Source: Methanoperedens sp049303315 (GTDB lineage: Archaea; Halobacteriota; Methanosarcinia; Methanosarcinales; Methanoperedenaceae). From it: DNA of 64,000 bases. The DNA lies in NCBI GenBank assembly GCA_049303315.1, contig JBAQMZ010000015.1:93954-157953 (forward strand), read 5' to 3'. Of the stretch, positions 17,480 to 25,376 are shown piece by piece. The number at the start of each line of letters is the position of its first letter. Position 1 is the stretch's first letter. The notes under the pieces are model-generated. The model saw only the letters and a list, made by a program, of their open reading frames with translations. It did not search any database and was not told where the DNA came from. A program made the translations under genes and the position numbers.

Positions 17480-18703
17480 TTATTCAAGTCCAGACCAAAC
17501 AAACACACCCGTAATTACCAGCGTGAGCACAAAACTTGCAAAAAAGCCGGCAGTGAACCCTACCACGGTAATGATGATACCGGTCACGAGTGGGCCCATC
17601 GAGTGTCCGATATCCATCGTCGATGATAGTGCACCCATGGATGCGCCGATCTCTTCCATTTTGGCAATATCCGCGACATACGCACTTGTTGCGACTGTGG
17701 ACAGGGAAATGCCCAGGCCTGTCCCAATGCTGATTACGATGAAATGGGGAAAGGATGAAGAGAGCGGGATGGCGGCGATCGCTATCCCTGACAGGAGGAG
17801 ACCAACGCAGATCTGTATGCGCTTGTCAATGCGGTCGGCAATCCAGCCGAATACAGGTTTTGTTGCTGCAATCAGTAACACCTGCACCGCAAAGATGATG
17901 CCGGTCTGGTATGGGTCAACGCCCCTGGACGCGAGGAATAGCGGCAGAAATGTTTCGAACGTTCCGAATGAAAAATAGGTCGCCATATCGACAAGGGCAA
18001 TCCCCCGAAGCCTGCGATGGGAAAAGAAATTAACAAAGCTTTCTTTAAATACCGACAACGTGATAACTTTCAGCGGCAGGTCGTTTTTCTCCCGGTATAA
18101 TAAGGTCATCACAAAGACTGGAACAGCAGCGAACGCGGCAGCAACATAGACTATCTGAAACCGAAAAAGACCCGGGTATGCGGCAAAGAAGGATAGGATT
18201 ACGCCGCCAGTAATGGGTGCAAGGGTTCTGCCAATCAGGGTTGAGGACGCGTACTTTCCGAGCATCTCTCCTTTTCTGGCGAAGAACTGTTCGACAATGA
18301 TGGCAGAGATGACCGGACCCAGGATTGCCGTTGCAGTGCCATGAAAGAACCTTATAGGAATCATCCAGATGGGCTGGTCGATGAACATATAGAGCAACGG
18401 CGCGATCAGGAAGATTGCTCCTGCGGTGATCAGCAGGCGTCGGCGTCCGAGACGGTCTGAGAGAACCCCCACCGGAAAGCTGAACAGAATGCCAGCAAAC
18501 GGTGAGATTGCAGAAATCAGCCCGATCACTGCATCGCTCGACCCAATCGATTGCATGAAGAGGGGAAGCACGGGGTTTTTCGAGATCGTAGTTGAAAAAA
18601 TCGCAAAAAAACCTAAAATAGAGATATAGTACATCAACCGACGGTCAGTGGATGTCGGTGCATGTACTTCATCGGGTTCGGGGATAGCAGTCAAGAGCTT
18701 CAC
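17480..18703 (-). CDS. Major facilitator superfamily transporter (MFS3)
   Basis: A 407-residue MFS permease of a different subfamily from MFS1 and MFS2. It has a hydrophilic N-terminal extension of about 25 residues, a motif A-like loop GVLSDRLGRRRLL at about 79-91, and a second-half equivalent, GWIADRIDKRIQI. It resembles drug/proton antiporter-type MFS proteins, but the substrate cannot be read from sequence. Its base composition is more GC-rich than that of MFS1 and MFS2. The small gene at 18725-18901 ends 21 bases upstream and may be in the same transcript. Confidence 0.85.
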   Translation of the reverse strand: MKLLTAIPEPDEVHAPTSTDRRLMYYISILGFFAIFSTTISKNPVLPLFMQSIGSSDAVIGLISAISPFAGILFSFPVGVLSDRLGRRRLLITAGAIFLIAPLLYMFIDQPIWMIPIRFFHGTATAILGPVISAIIVEQFFARKGEMLGKYASSTLIGRTLAPITGGVILSFFAAYPGLFRFQIVYVAAAFAAVPVFVMTLLYREKNDLPLKVITLSVFKESFVNFFSHRRLRGIALVDMATYFSFGTFETFLPLFLASRGVDPYQTGIIFAVQVLLIAATKPVFGWIADRIDKRIQICVGLLLSGIAIAAIPLSSSFPHFIVISIGTGLGISLSTVATSAYVADIAKMEEIGASMGALSSTMDIGHSMGPLVTGIIITVVGFTAGFFASFVLTLVITGVFVWSGLE

Positions 18704-18724
18704 CTTAAGACTCCTTTAGAATCT

Positions 18725-18901
18725 TTAGTCCAATTTCTGAATCCAGCTAACGCCTTTACCCTCGCTCCATACGTTCTCTACTGTGTTTTCCAATGAAACC
18801 GTTACAGAATCTCTTGAAACCAAGGCCGTTAAGTTGATGGTCTCCAGGTACACTGTCATAAAATATATTGGATATCCAATCCTTTCAATTGGATCTGCCA
18901 T
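18725..18901 (-). CDS. Small protein of 58 residues, unknown function
   Basis: An ATG at 18901 preceded by a GGAG ribosome binding site gives MADPIERIGYPIYFM and ends IQKLD. The protein alternates short polar and hydrophobic stretches (VYLETINLTALV, DSVTVSLENTV), suggesting a small beta-rich fold, and has no membrane segment. It lies just upstream of MFS3 on the same strand, 21 bases apart. I do not recognise a family; support is the ribosome binding site, uninterrupted frame and operon-like spacing only. Confidence 0.5.
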   Translation of the reverse strand: MADPIERIGYPIYFMTVYLETINLTALVSRDSVTVSLENTVENVWSEGKGVSWIQKLD

Positions 18902-18960
18902 TGTTACTCCATGTTTTATTTTCAGGAAGGAATATCATTTGCTTCACTTGAAATTCTTTT

Positions 18961-19461
18961 TCATACCGCATCAACCTTTTTGCGATGCCCGACCAGTCCA
19001 CCATCAGCCAGTATCTCACGAAGGAAATCAGGAAGTTTTGTAGCCGGATATTTCACGCCTTCATGCACAATTATTCCATTCCCCATATCAATTTCAATAA
19101 TATCTCCTTCTTTGCAGTCGATTTTAGCTTCAATAATAGGCAGACCCACATTGATAGCATTCCTGAAAAATATCCTTGCAAATGACCTGGCGACTATACA
19201 GGCTACGCCAGCATATTTTAATGCCAGGGGCGCCTGTTCGCGGGATGAGCCGCATCCGAAATTCTCACCCGCTACGATTACATCGCCTTTTTGCACTTTT
19301 TTCGGGAACTGCGAGTCAATACCTTCCATGACATGCGCGGCGAATATCCCAAAATCAGTGGTGCGCAGGTATTTTCCTGGTATGATCACATCAGTATCTA
19401 TATTGTCACCAAATTTCCACACAATTCCAGTGAGCGTTTTCGGATAATTATTGATTGTCAT
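18961..19461 (-). CDS. hacB: Homoaconitase-type small subunit (aconitase superfamily)
   Basis: A 166-residue swivel-domain subunit of a LeuCD/AksDE-type hydro-lyase. The substrate loop reads YLRT (Y31-T34). In the methanogen enzymes, YLRT marks homoaconitase and YLVx marks isopropylmalate isomerase, so a role in the 2-oxosuberate route to coenzyme B is favoured over leucine synthesis (established knowledge applied by motif). NFGCGSSREQAPLALK is the other family hallmark. The gene begins immediately after the large-subunit stop. Without a biochemical test, isopropylmalate activity cannot be excluded. Confidence 0.85.
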   Translation of the reverse strand: MTINNYPKTLTGIVWKFGDNIDTDVIIPGKYLRTTDFGIFAAHVMEGIDSQFPKKVQKGDVIVAGENFGCGSSREQAPLALKYAGVACIVARSFARIFFRNAINVGLPIIEAKIDCKEGDIIEIDMGNGIIVHEGVKYPATKLPDFLREILADGGLVGHRKKVDAV

Positions 19462-19462
19462 G

Positions 19463-20707
19463 TCAAATAACCTCCCTCGGGTCTGCTATCTCACCCCGCA
19501 AAGCGCTTGCTGCCGCGGTCTCAGGCGAAGATAGGTATATCAATCCTCCTGCGCCCATACGTCCCTTGAAGTTTCGGTTGGATGTGGAAAGACAGGTCTC
19601 GCCTTCGCATATCACTCCCTGGTGGGCGCCGAGGCACGGCCCGCATCCGGGCGGCGCGATAACAGCGCCTGCTTTAAGAAGAGTTGAAATTATACCGGAT
19701 TCAGCGGCTTTAATGAGGACTGAACGCGAAGCCGGGAGCACGATAGTCCTGACTTTCACCTGCTTTCCACGCAGAATCTTTGCAGCAATATGGAGATCCT
19801 CATATCTGCCGTTAGTACATGAACCTATGAAAACCTGGTCAAGCGGTGTTCCGACGACTTCGCTTACATTGGAAACATTATCCACTTCATGCGGTTTTGC
19901 TATCTGCGGCTCAAGGTTTGCCACATCAAGATACAATTCTTTGCAGTAATTGGCGCCTTCATCAGCATAAACCGGCTCGCATTTTTCTTTAGCCTTCCCC
20001 TTTAGATAGGCAAACGTTTTTTCGTCAGCCGGCACTATACCGGTTTTTGCTCCCATTTCTATGGACATATTGCAAAGCGTCATGCGATCTGCCATCGAAA
20101 GACCCAGTATAGTCTCACCGTAATATTCTATCGCTTTATAATTAGCGCCATCGGTTCCTATGTTCTTGATGATATTAAGTGTCAGGTCTTTTGCCGATAC
20201 GCCCTTTGAAAGCTTTCCTTCTACCATTATCCTGATGGTCTGTGGCACGCGAAGCCAGAGTTTTCCAGAGGCAAATATCTCTGCCATATCCGTCGCCCCG
20301 ACACCTGTTGCAAATGCCCCGAATGCCCCGTATGTGCATGAGTGCGAATCCGCACCTATTATAAGTTTTCCGGGCATGGCAAATCCATTTTCAGGAAGGA
20401 CCTGATGGCATATGCCTTCGCCTATGTCAAAGAAGTTGGTGATTCCCTGTTCGCGAAGCCATTGCCTTAGCCCCTGATGTAGTTTCGCACCAGTATCGGT
20501 ATGGGCAGGCGTATAGTGATCAAATGGTATGATTATTCGCTCTGGATTCCATACTTTCTTTGCACCCATTTCCTTAAAGGCTTTCACGGCAAGCACACCT
20601 GTACCGTCATGCGCCATCGCATAATCAATATTGGCTATCACAAAATCATCCGCAGCGGCTTGTTTTCCGGCTGCGCGGCTGAGAATCTTTTCACTTATTG
20701 TTGGCAT
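19463..20707 (-). CDS. hacA: Homoaconitase-type large subunit ([4Fe-4S] hydro-lyase)
   Basis: A 414-residue aconitase-superfamily large subunit. Cluster cysteines are visible in GSCTNGRYED and PPGCGPCLGAHQG. Other signatures are FDHYTPAHTDTGAKLHQGLR (substrate site) and GADSHSCTYGAFGAFATGVG. It forms a heterodimer with the adjacent small subunit. It is probably leaderless: no Shine-Dalgarno sequence precedes the ATG, and a TATA-like box is about 28-38 bases upstream within the conserved promoter copy D. In a methane-metabolising archaeon the pair fits coenzyme B synthesis. Confidence 0.88.
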   Translation of the reverse strand: MPTISEKILSRAAGKQAAADDFVIANIDYAMAHDGTGVLAVKAFKEMGAKKVWNPERIIIPFDHYTPAHTDTGAKLHQGLRQWLREQGITNFFDIGEGICHQVLPENGFAMPGKLIIGADSHSCTYGAFGAFATGVGATDMAEIFASGKLWLRVPQTIRIMVEGKLSKGVSAKDLTLNIIKNIGTDGANYKAIEYYGETILGLSMADRMTLCNMSIEMGAKTGIVPADEKTFAYLKGKAKEKCEPVYADEGANYCKELYLDVANLEPQIAKPHEVDNVSNVSEVVGTPLDQVFIGSCTNGRYEDLHIAAKILRGKQVKVRTIVLPASRSVLIKAAESGIISTLLKAGAVIAPPGCGPCLGAHQGVICEGETCLSTSNRNFKGRMGAGGLIYLSSPETAAASALRGEIADPREVI

Positions 20708-20733
20708 AGTTATTTTGCCATAGTATTAAAAGC

Positions 20734-20803
20734 GGGTATATAGTACTATAGAATTCAGCAATTGTTGTCTTATTTGTTCGGAAAAACGAACGGTTGAGGC
20801 AAG
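20734..20803 (-). promoter_or_regulatory. Conserved promoter element, copy D (upstream of hacA)
   Basis: Minus-strand order: TTGCCTCAACCGTTCG, TTTTTCCGAACAAATAAGAC, AACAATTGCTGAATTC, TATAGTACTATATACCC, then the hacA ATG. Identical architecture to copy C, with the same TTCG...CGAA near-palindrome. Evidence is sequence repetition at the same distance from unrelated genes. Confidence 0.62.
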
Positions 20804-20838
20804 GTTTTTTGTTCGTTCACTCTTTTGAGACATAATGT

Positions 20839-21543
20839 TCACCGTCCTGTAGGGCACGCTATCATACATTCGCAGCATGCCGAATATCCGTACATGCTGT
20901 TGTGAGGTTTTATTACCTCGTTGCACTTCTCCCATTCGATACCTTCATTGGAAAGGGCTTTTCCGGGGCATGCTTTGATGCACGCCTGGCATTGGGGTGG
21001 GCACAGTTTTTCAGCTTCTTTCTCTGTAAATTTCCTGTCAGGCTTAAGCTGGGCATCTGTTATCACTGCTGCTACCCGTTGCCTCGGTCCGAAACGCGGC
21101 GTTATGAGCAGGCGGCTTTTGCCAAGTACACCCAGCCCAGCTTCAACAGCGGCATGCCTCGTCGATATGCCGAATAGCTTAGGGTATATATTCATGTAGT
21201 CCCCACTTTTTCTAAGTTCCGGGTCAAAGTTGCCGATTCTGTGGGGTATGATGACCGCACTATATCTGTGATCATCCAGAAGTCTCCCTATATCGTAAGC
21301 TATCTGGTTATGATACATGTTCAGGGTGATGTGATGCAGTGCCGATAGAAGGTGATTGGGTTTGACAGTATCCGGAAGCACTCTAACTCCAACTACTATC
21401 ACTGATTTTGCGCCGGGAAGCAGATGTTCAGGTTTCCTCTCCTCAGGGTAGTGTTTGAATCTGTCTATCGAGGCTATCCCCACAAGGTCTGCGCCTGCAA
21501 GCTGAGCTGCCTTTTTAACAGATTTTGCCGATATTCCGGGCAT
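20839..21543 (-). CDS. QueG-like double [4Fe-4S] protein (short epoxyqueuosine reductase-related)
   Basis: A 234-residue protein with the N-terminal fold of epoxyqueuosine reductase-type proteins (ADLVGIASIDRF, LLPGAKSVIVVGVR, AAVEAGLGVLGKSRLLITPRFG). The C-terminal ferredoxin-like part has CPPQCQACIKACPGKAL and CCECMIACPTGR, enough for two [4Fe-4S] clusters. It is shorter than QueG (usually about 350 or more residues) and lacks the HEAT-repeat tail, so it is more likely an uncharacterised redox relative, as common in methanogens, than a tRNA-modifying enzyme. It follows the S-layer gene by 23 bases. Confidence 0.75.
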   Translation of the reverse strand: MPGISAKSVKKAAQLAGADLVGIASIDRFKHYPEERKPEHLLPGAKSVIVVGVRVLPDTVKPNHLLSALHHITLNMYHNQIAYDIGRLLDDHRYSAVIIPHRIGNFDPELRKSGDYMNIYPKLFGISTRHAAVEAGLGVLGKSRLLITPRFGPRQRVAAVITDAQLKPDRKFTEKEAEKLCPPQCQACIKACPGKALSNEGIEWEKCNEVIKPHNSMYGYSACCECMIACPTGR

Positions 21544-21566
21544 AAAAAATGAAAAGGAAGAAGTTT

Positions 21567-23747
21567 TTAATCTTTCTTCCTTAGCGCAAAGTATGCTGCT
21601 GCCGTAAGACCCAGCATCGCATAGAACCCCCAGAATCCAAGCAGCTTTTTCACAGGTGTATTCTCCGTAGCGGTTTTTACGGGTGCCACTGCCGATGTCT
21701 GCACTGCAGTCTGTGCTGCTGACTGAATTGAGGCAGGCGCTGGAGTTGCAGCTACGACCTGTGTCGCGGTGGGCGCAATAGCGGTTACGGTGGTGCTTGC
21801 GGCTTTTAATTGTGCCTTGGGTGCGGCCTGAATCGTTTGTTCGAAAATCGGATAGAACCGCAGCGCAGTTGAACTATCCGCCACCTTAAACTTCAGCTCG
21901 CCGTACAACGGCTGCACTGTATTCTGGTCAAGGTTTACGGTCTTGTCCTTATTGTAGAGGAGCACGTAGTTTTCATTTGCCTCCTTTACCTCAAATACGC
22001 CAAATTTATCTCCAACTTTGACTTCAAGCACATTCTGTGAGATCAAATATGTATATCTGAGCTGGACAAGGGCTGACATGCCCTCGCCGCCCGTAAATAT
22101 GCTTTCAACGTAGGTTACAAATATCGGCACATCGGACTCGCCACTTACGCTTTTCTCAACGTAAGTATAAACATCACCCTCGTTCACGACCTTATTTTCA
22201 AGAACTTTTCCATCCTTGTTAAGGGAAAGCCATGCTTGCCTCGGAGATGCTTTTGTATCGAGTGCTTCGACTGTGAGGTTGTATCCCTCCCCGAGGTCCC
22301 ATACTGTGCCGAGTTTCAATGTCTGCTTTTCCTCTTTCTTCTGCTCTTTTATCAGTTTGGCTAACTTATTCGCTTTGCCGTTCACAGCCACGTAAAGATC
22401 ACCGAACCAGCCAAGCCGGGCATATTTGCCGCCTGTGGTGCTCTTTGTAAAGGTTTTTGTTGTGCTGTTGTAATTAAGACCATTTTCTACTTTCCAGCCT
22501 TTTTCTGTGAACACTGTATAGTTCTGGTCTGTGCGCGAGGTATTGTACAGCAGTTTCTCTTGCTCAATAGTCCTGCTTGCATACGTCAGGTTTGAGGAAC
22601 TTTGAGTGATGGCAAGATTTTCACTCGATTTTCCACTGCCAAGGGCATACCAGAACCCCGGGAATCTTTGAGCATCCCAGACAAGATTTTTGTAGTTACT
22701 CTGGTCATATACTCCGCCTCTAACTTCGTATTTTCCCGGTGCAGTTTTCTCAACAATCGGATAGAACCGCAGCGCAGTTGAACTATCCGCTACCCTGAAC
22801 TTCAGGTCTCCATACAACACTTGCACTGTATTCTGGTCAAGGTTTACGGTCTTGTCCTTATTGTAGAGGAGCACGTAGTTTTCATTTGCCTCTTTTACCT
22901 CAAATACGCCAAACTTATCTCCAACTTTGACTTCAAGCACATTTTGTGAGATTAAATATGTATATCTGAGCTGGACAAGGGCTGACATGCCCTCTCCGCC
23001 TGTGAATATACTTTCCACATAAGTGACAAATATTGGGACATCCGACTCGCCGCTCACGCTTTTCTCGACATATGTATAGACATCGCCCTCGTTCACGACC
23101 TTATTTTCAAGAACTTTTCCATCCTTGTTAAGGGAAAGCCATGCTTGCCTCGGAGATGCTTTTGTATCAAGAGATTCAACCGTAAGGTTGTATCCCTCCC
23201 CGAGGTCCCATACTGTGCCGAGTTTCAATGTCTGCTTTTCCTCTTTCTTCTGCTCTTTTATCAGCCTGGCTAACTTATTCGCCTTGCCGTTCACAGCCAC
23301 GTAAAGATCACCGAACCAGCCAAGCCGTGCATATTTGCCGCCTGTAGCGCTCTTTGTAAATGTTTTTGTTGTGCTGTTGTAATTAAGACCATTTTCTACT
23401 TTCCAGCCTTTTTCTGTGAACACGGTATAGTTCTGGTCTGTGCGTGAGGTATTGTACAGAAGATTTTCTTGCTGGATTACCCTGCTGCTGATTGTTAAAC
23501 TTGATGCTAACTGGTTAACAATCTTGAGAGTTTCACTTGACTTTCCTCCACCTGAGGCATACCAGAAGCCAGTGAAGTTCTGGGCATCCCAAATAAGATT
23601 ATTACTGCTGTTGTAGTTAGTATTACTCTGGTCAAAAACCACGCCGTGAATCTCCACTTTGGTCACATTGGCTGCTGTTGCTGGCATTATTAAAATGAGC
23701 ATGAGTGCGAATATTGCTATTATTTTTTTCATTTTTGTTAACTCCAT
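21567..23747 (-). CDS. S-layer protein with two tandem S-layer domains
   Basis: A 726-residue surface protein. It has a signal peptide (MKKIIAIFALMLILIMPATAA), two S-layer duplication domains of the Methanosarcina type, an Ala/Thr/Pro-rich spacer and a C-terminal anchor, LLGFWGFYAMLGLTAAAYFA, followed by RKKD. The two domains each carry YNTSRTDQNYTVFTEKGWKV and KYARLGWFGDLYVAVNG and are nearly identical over about 250 residues, indicating recent duplication or gene conversion. An alternative ATG at 23732 has GGAG upstream and gives the same signal peptide. It is likely a major cell-envelope component, driven by promoter copy E. Confidence 0.9.
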   Translation of the reverse strand: MELTKMKKIIAIFALMLILIMPATAANVTKVEIHGVVFDQSNTNYNSSNNLIWDAQNFTGFWYASGGGKSSETLKIVNQLASSLTISSRVIQQENLLYNTSRTDQNYTVFTEKGWKVENGLNYNSTTKTFTKSATGGKYARLGWFGDLYVAVNGKANKLARLIKEQKKEEKQTLKLGTVWDLGEGYNLTVESLDTKASPRQAWLSLNKDGKVLENKVVNEGDVYTYVEKSVSGESDVPIFVTYVESIFTGGEGMSALVQLRYTYLISQNVLEVKVGDKFGVFEVKEANENYVLLYNKDKTVNLDQNTVQVLYGDLKFRVADSSTALRFYPIVEKTAPGKYEVRGGVYDQSNYKNLVWDAQRFPGFWYALGSGKSSENLAITQSSSNLTYASRTIEQEKLLYNTSRTDQNYTVFTEKGWKVENGLNYNSTTKTFTKSTTGGKYARLGWFGDLYVAVNGKANKLAKLIKEQKKEEKQTLKLGTVWDLGEGYNLTVEALDTKASPRQAWLSLNKDGKVLENKVVNEGDVYTYVEKSVSGESDVPIFVTYVESIFTGGEGMSALVQLRYTYLISQNVLEVKVGDKFGVFEVKEANENYVLLYNKDKTVNLDQNTVQPLYGELKFKVADSSTALRFYPIFEQTIQAAPKAQLKAASTTVTAIAPTATQVVAATPAPASIQSAAQTAVQTSAVAPVKTATENTPVKKLLGFWGFYAMLGLTAAAYFALRKKD

Positions 23748-23766
23748 GTGCCAGACATTTTCTCAA

Positions 23767-23836
23767 ACTTATATAACATTAGAGAAATCAGCAACAGTTG
23801 TCATCATAATTCCAGAAACCGAATAAATCAGGCAAA
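23767..23836 (-). promoter_or_regulatory. Conserved promoter element, copy E (upstream of the S-layer gene)
   Basis: On the minus strand: TTTGCCTGATTTATTCGG, TTTCTGGAATTATGATGACA, ACTGTTGCTGATTTCTC, then TAATGTTATATAAG and the ATG at 23747. The core TTGCTGATTTCT and the distance to the TATA-like box are conserved; the upstream half is weaker than in copies C and D. Confidence 0.55.
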
Positions 23837-23922
23837 TTAATCCGCATCTATTCCAATTAGCGAGGGTTCAGAGCAAAATCATCCTCTTTACAATACTTAA
23901 ATAGACTGAAAGAAGTAAGTGC

Positions 23923-23984
23923 GTGTGCAATCACATCGCGGTTGCACACCTGTGCAACAGGGATGGGAGTGAGCGCCTCCCATC
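23923..23984. other. Nested inverted repeats, candidate structured RNA or terminator
   Basis: GTGTGCAA (23923-23930) can pair perfectly with TTGCACAC (23942-23949), which can alternatively pair with TGTGCAA at 23951-23957. A second perfect 8-base stem, GATGGGAG/CTCCCATC (23962-23969 with 23977-23984), follows with a 7-base loop. The block lies in the 311-base gap between the S-layer gene and tusA, downstream of the minus-strand sulfur-relay operon. It could end that transcript, or be a small RNA on either strand. The mutually exclusive first stems resemble an attenuator-like switch. Confidence 0.4.
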
Positions 23985-24058
23985 TCTACACCTCCTACTA
24001 TCAGATTATAAAAAATTTTGAGAGGAACATCAGTAATAGTTAAAGCAATAAAAACAGT

Positions 24059-24277
24059 TCAGTGTTTTCTTATAACCACTCTAAAATCGCTGCCTGAATC
24101 CTCAACCTTAACTATTTCATGCCCGTGTTCCCTGCTCCACCGTGGAATCGTATCTTTTGCGATGGTATCGTCTGTCAGTACTTCAAGCTCTTCCCCGGGT
24201 TTCAACTCATCGATCTCCTTCTTGGTATAAAACAGGGGCAGTGGGCATACTTTTCCTCTTGCGTCTAATTTATGCAT
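24059..24277 (-). CDS. TusA-family sulfurtransferase (copy 1)
   Basis: A 72-residue TusA/SirA-like protein with the persulfide motif CPLPLF (cysteine about residue 11). It is the expected length of the family. It carries sulfur as a persulfide between partners, for example DsrE-type proteins or heterodisulfide-reductase-like complexes. It is the last gene of the tusA-dsrE-like set, separated from copy 2 by 93 bases with no recognisable feature. Confidence 0.88.
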   Translation of the reverse strand: MHKLDARGKVCPLPLFYTKKEIDELKPGEELEVLTDDTIAKDTIPRWSREHGHEIVKVEDSGSDFRVVIRKH

Positions 24278-24370
24278 GTGTATCCCATGAATTTCCGGTT
24301 TATTGTAATTTAAGGTGCAGGCAAAAATTGCACTTATTATGCGCTTTGGAGGTTTTAAAAAAAGTTGGGA

Positions 24371-24604
24371 TTAGCCTTTCCGGACAAAGATATTGTAGGT
24401 GCCGTTGTTTGCTTCCACAGCCAGCAGTTCATTCCCTGATTTTTTTGCCCACGCATCGATATTCTGCGGCGCCACGGGGTCGCTGGCAAGGACTTTGAGT
24501 ATATCGCCTTTTTGAAGCCTGTCCACCTGCTGCTTTGTCCTGATTAAAGGATAGGGGCATGCCTCGCCCCTGACATCCAGTTCGAAGTCGTGAACTATTG
24601 CCAT
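24371..24604 (-). CDS. TusA-family sulfurtransferase (copy 2)
   Basis: A 77-residue TusA-like protein with the CPYPLI persulfide motif in DVRGEACPYPL. The ATG at 24604 is used because it follows the stop of the upstream DsrE-like gene by one base; a longer in-frame version would overlap that gene extensively. It presumably accepts sulfur from the DsrE-like proteins encoded just upstream. Sequence differs clearly from copy 1, so the two are not a recent duplication. Confidence 0.88.
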   Translation of the reverse strand: MAIVHDFELDVRGEACPYPLIRTKQQVDRLQKGDILKVLASDPVAPQNIDAWAKKSGNELLAVEANNGTYNIFVRKG

Positions 24605-24605
24605 C

Positions 24606-24980
24606 TCAGAACACCAGTGTAACCTCGCTCTCCAGTATCCTGTTTGTGAGGTCGTCGATGTTAAGCTTCGATACTCCTTCGATAATTTCGCCGTCAGCCA
24701 CACCTCTTTTCTTCAGGTCAGCGTCCAGTGCATAGAACTTGACGCTCTCCTTCGCCTTAATAATGGTAGCTTCAACGCTCGGTACATCTTTCTGCCATAC
24801 GGCAGCGTCGCCGTACCCTGTCTTCTGTCCCTTTACCACCGAGTGCACGCCTCCGCTCACAAAAGTGATTGAAGGCGAGTTGCCTGCCGCAGCCTGCGTC
24901 TCAGCCAGAGGTATTGCGCTATACGCATTTTCCTTGCCGTATGGCGGCTGGGTCACGATTATGTTTACTTTCTTGCTCAT
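24606..24980 (-). CDS. DsrE-family protein, cysteine-free (copy a)
   Basis: A 124-residue DsrE/DsrF-like fold protein (IIVTQPPYGKENAYSAIPLA, ITFVSGGVHSVVKGQ, IIEGVSKLNIDDL). The ATG at 24980 is chosen because it follows the upstream gene by five bases. It contains no cysteine, so it cannot carry sulfur itself in the DsrE manner and may be a structural partner, as in DsrEFH/TusBCD hexamers. Co-transcribed with two other DsrE-like genes and two tusA genes. Confidence 0.75.
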   Translation of the reverse strand: MSKKVNIIVTQPPYGKENAYSAIPLAETQAAAGNSPSITFVSGGVHSVVKGQKTGYGDAAVWQKDVPSVEATIIKAKESVKFYALDADLKKRGVADGEIIEGVSKLNIDDLTNRILESEVTLVF

Positions 24981-24985
24981 GTTTT

Positions 24986-25366
24986 TCACCCCAGTAGTAT
25001 TGTCTTGTCCGATTCCGCTGTCCATTCTCCAAGGTCGTAAAGACCGCCGATGACAACGCCCTCGGTCTGCTGTTTTGTCACACCGCGGGCATCGGTGCAT
25101 TTTATGCATGCGATTGCATCGGTCTTAGGATTTTTAAGACCTTTCTTGAGCACTGTGCCAAAAAGTGACTCCACAACAGGGAACTCCTTCGGTCCCTGGT
25201 CCTTGTGCCCGATGATCGTGCCGTCAAGGTAGTTGAAGAAATTTACGTTAATCCCTTTCTCCTTTGCAGCATGGGCGAGCCTGATGAGTGTATATGCCGC
25301 CTCATCGCGATATGGTCCGTTTATCGATACGATTGTTAAGGTTTTGCTGTTGCCGTTGTTTGCCAT
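24986..25366 (-). CDS. DsrE/DsrF-family sulfur relay protein with conserved cysteines (copy b)
   Basis: A 126-residue DsrE-family protein and the only one of the three with cysteines, in IACIKCTDARG at about residues 86-92. These are likely sulfur-carrying residues (inference from the DsrE/DsrF family). The start at 25366 follows an A/G-rich ribosome binding site and removes a 14-residue in-frame extension. The N-terminus TLTIVSINGPYRDEAAYTLI is a typical DsrE nucleotide-like fold start. It forms a set with copies a and c. Confidence 0.78.
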   Translation of the reverse strand: MANNGNSKTLTIVSINGPYRDEAAYTLIRLAHAAKEKGINVNFFNYLDGTIIGHKDQGPKEFPVVESLFGTVLKKGLKNPKTDAIACIKCTDARGVTKQQTEGVVIGGLYDLGEWTAESDKTILLG

Positions 25367-25376
25367 TCCTATCACC

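Noticed and set aside
18961..20707. leuCD isopropylmalate isomerase for leucine synthesis
   Set aside because: The small-subunit loop is YLRT, the homoaconitase form, and no leucine genes are adjacent. It is not formally excluded.
20839..21543. Functional epoxyqueuosine reductase (queG)
   Set aside because: The protein is about 100 or more residues shorter than QueG and lacks its C-terminal repeats; kept only as QueG-like.
21567..23747. Direct repeats at 21880-22700 and 22780-23500 as a mobile element
   Set aside because: They are the two coding S-layer domains in the same frame, not transposon ends; no transposase is present.
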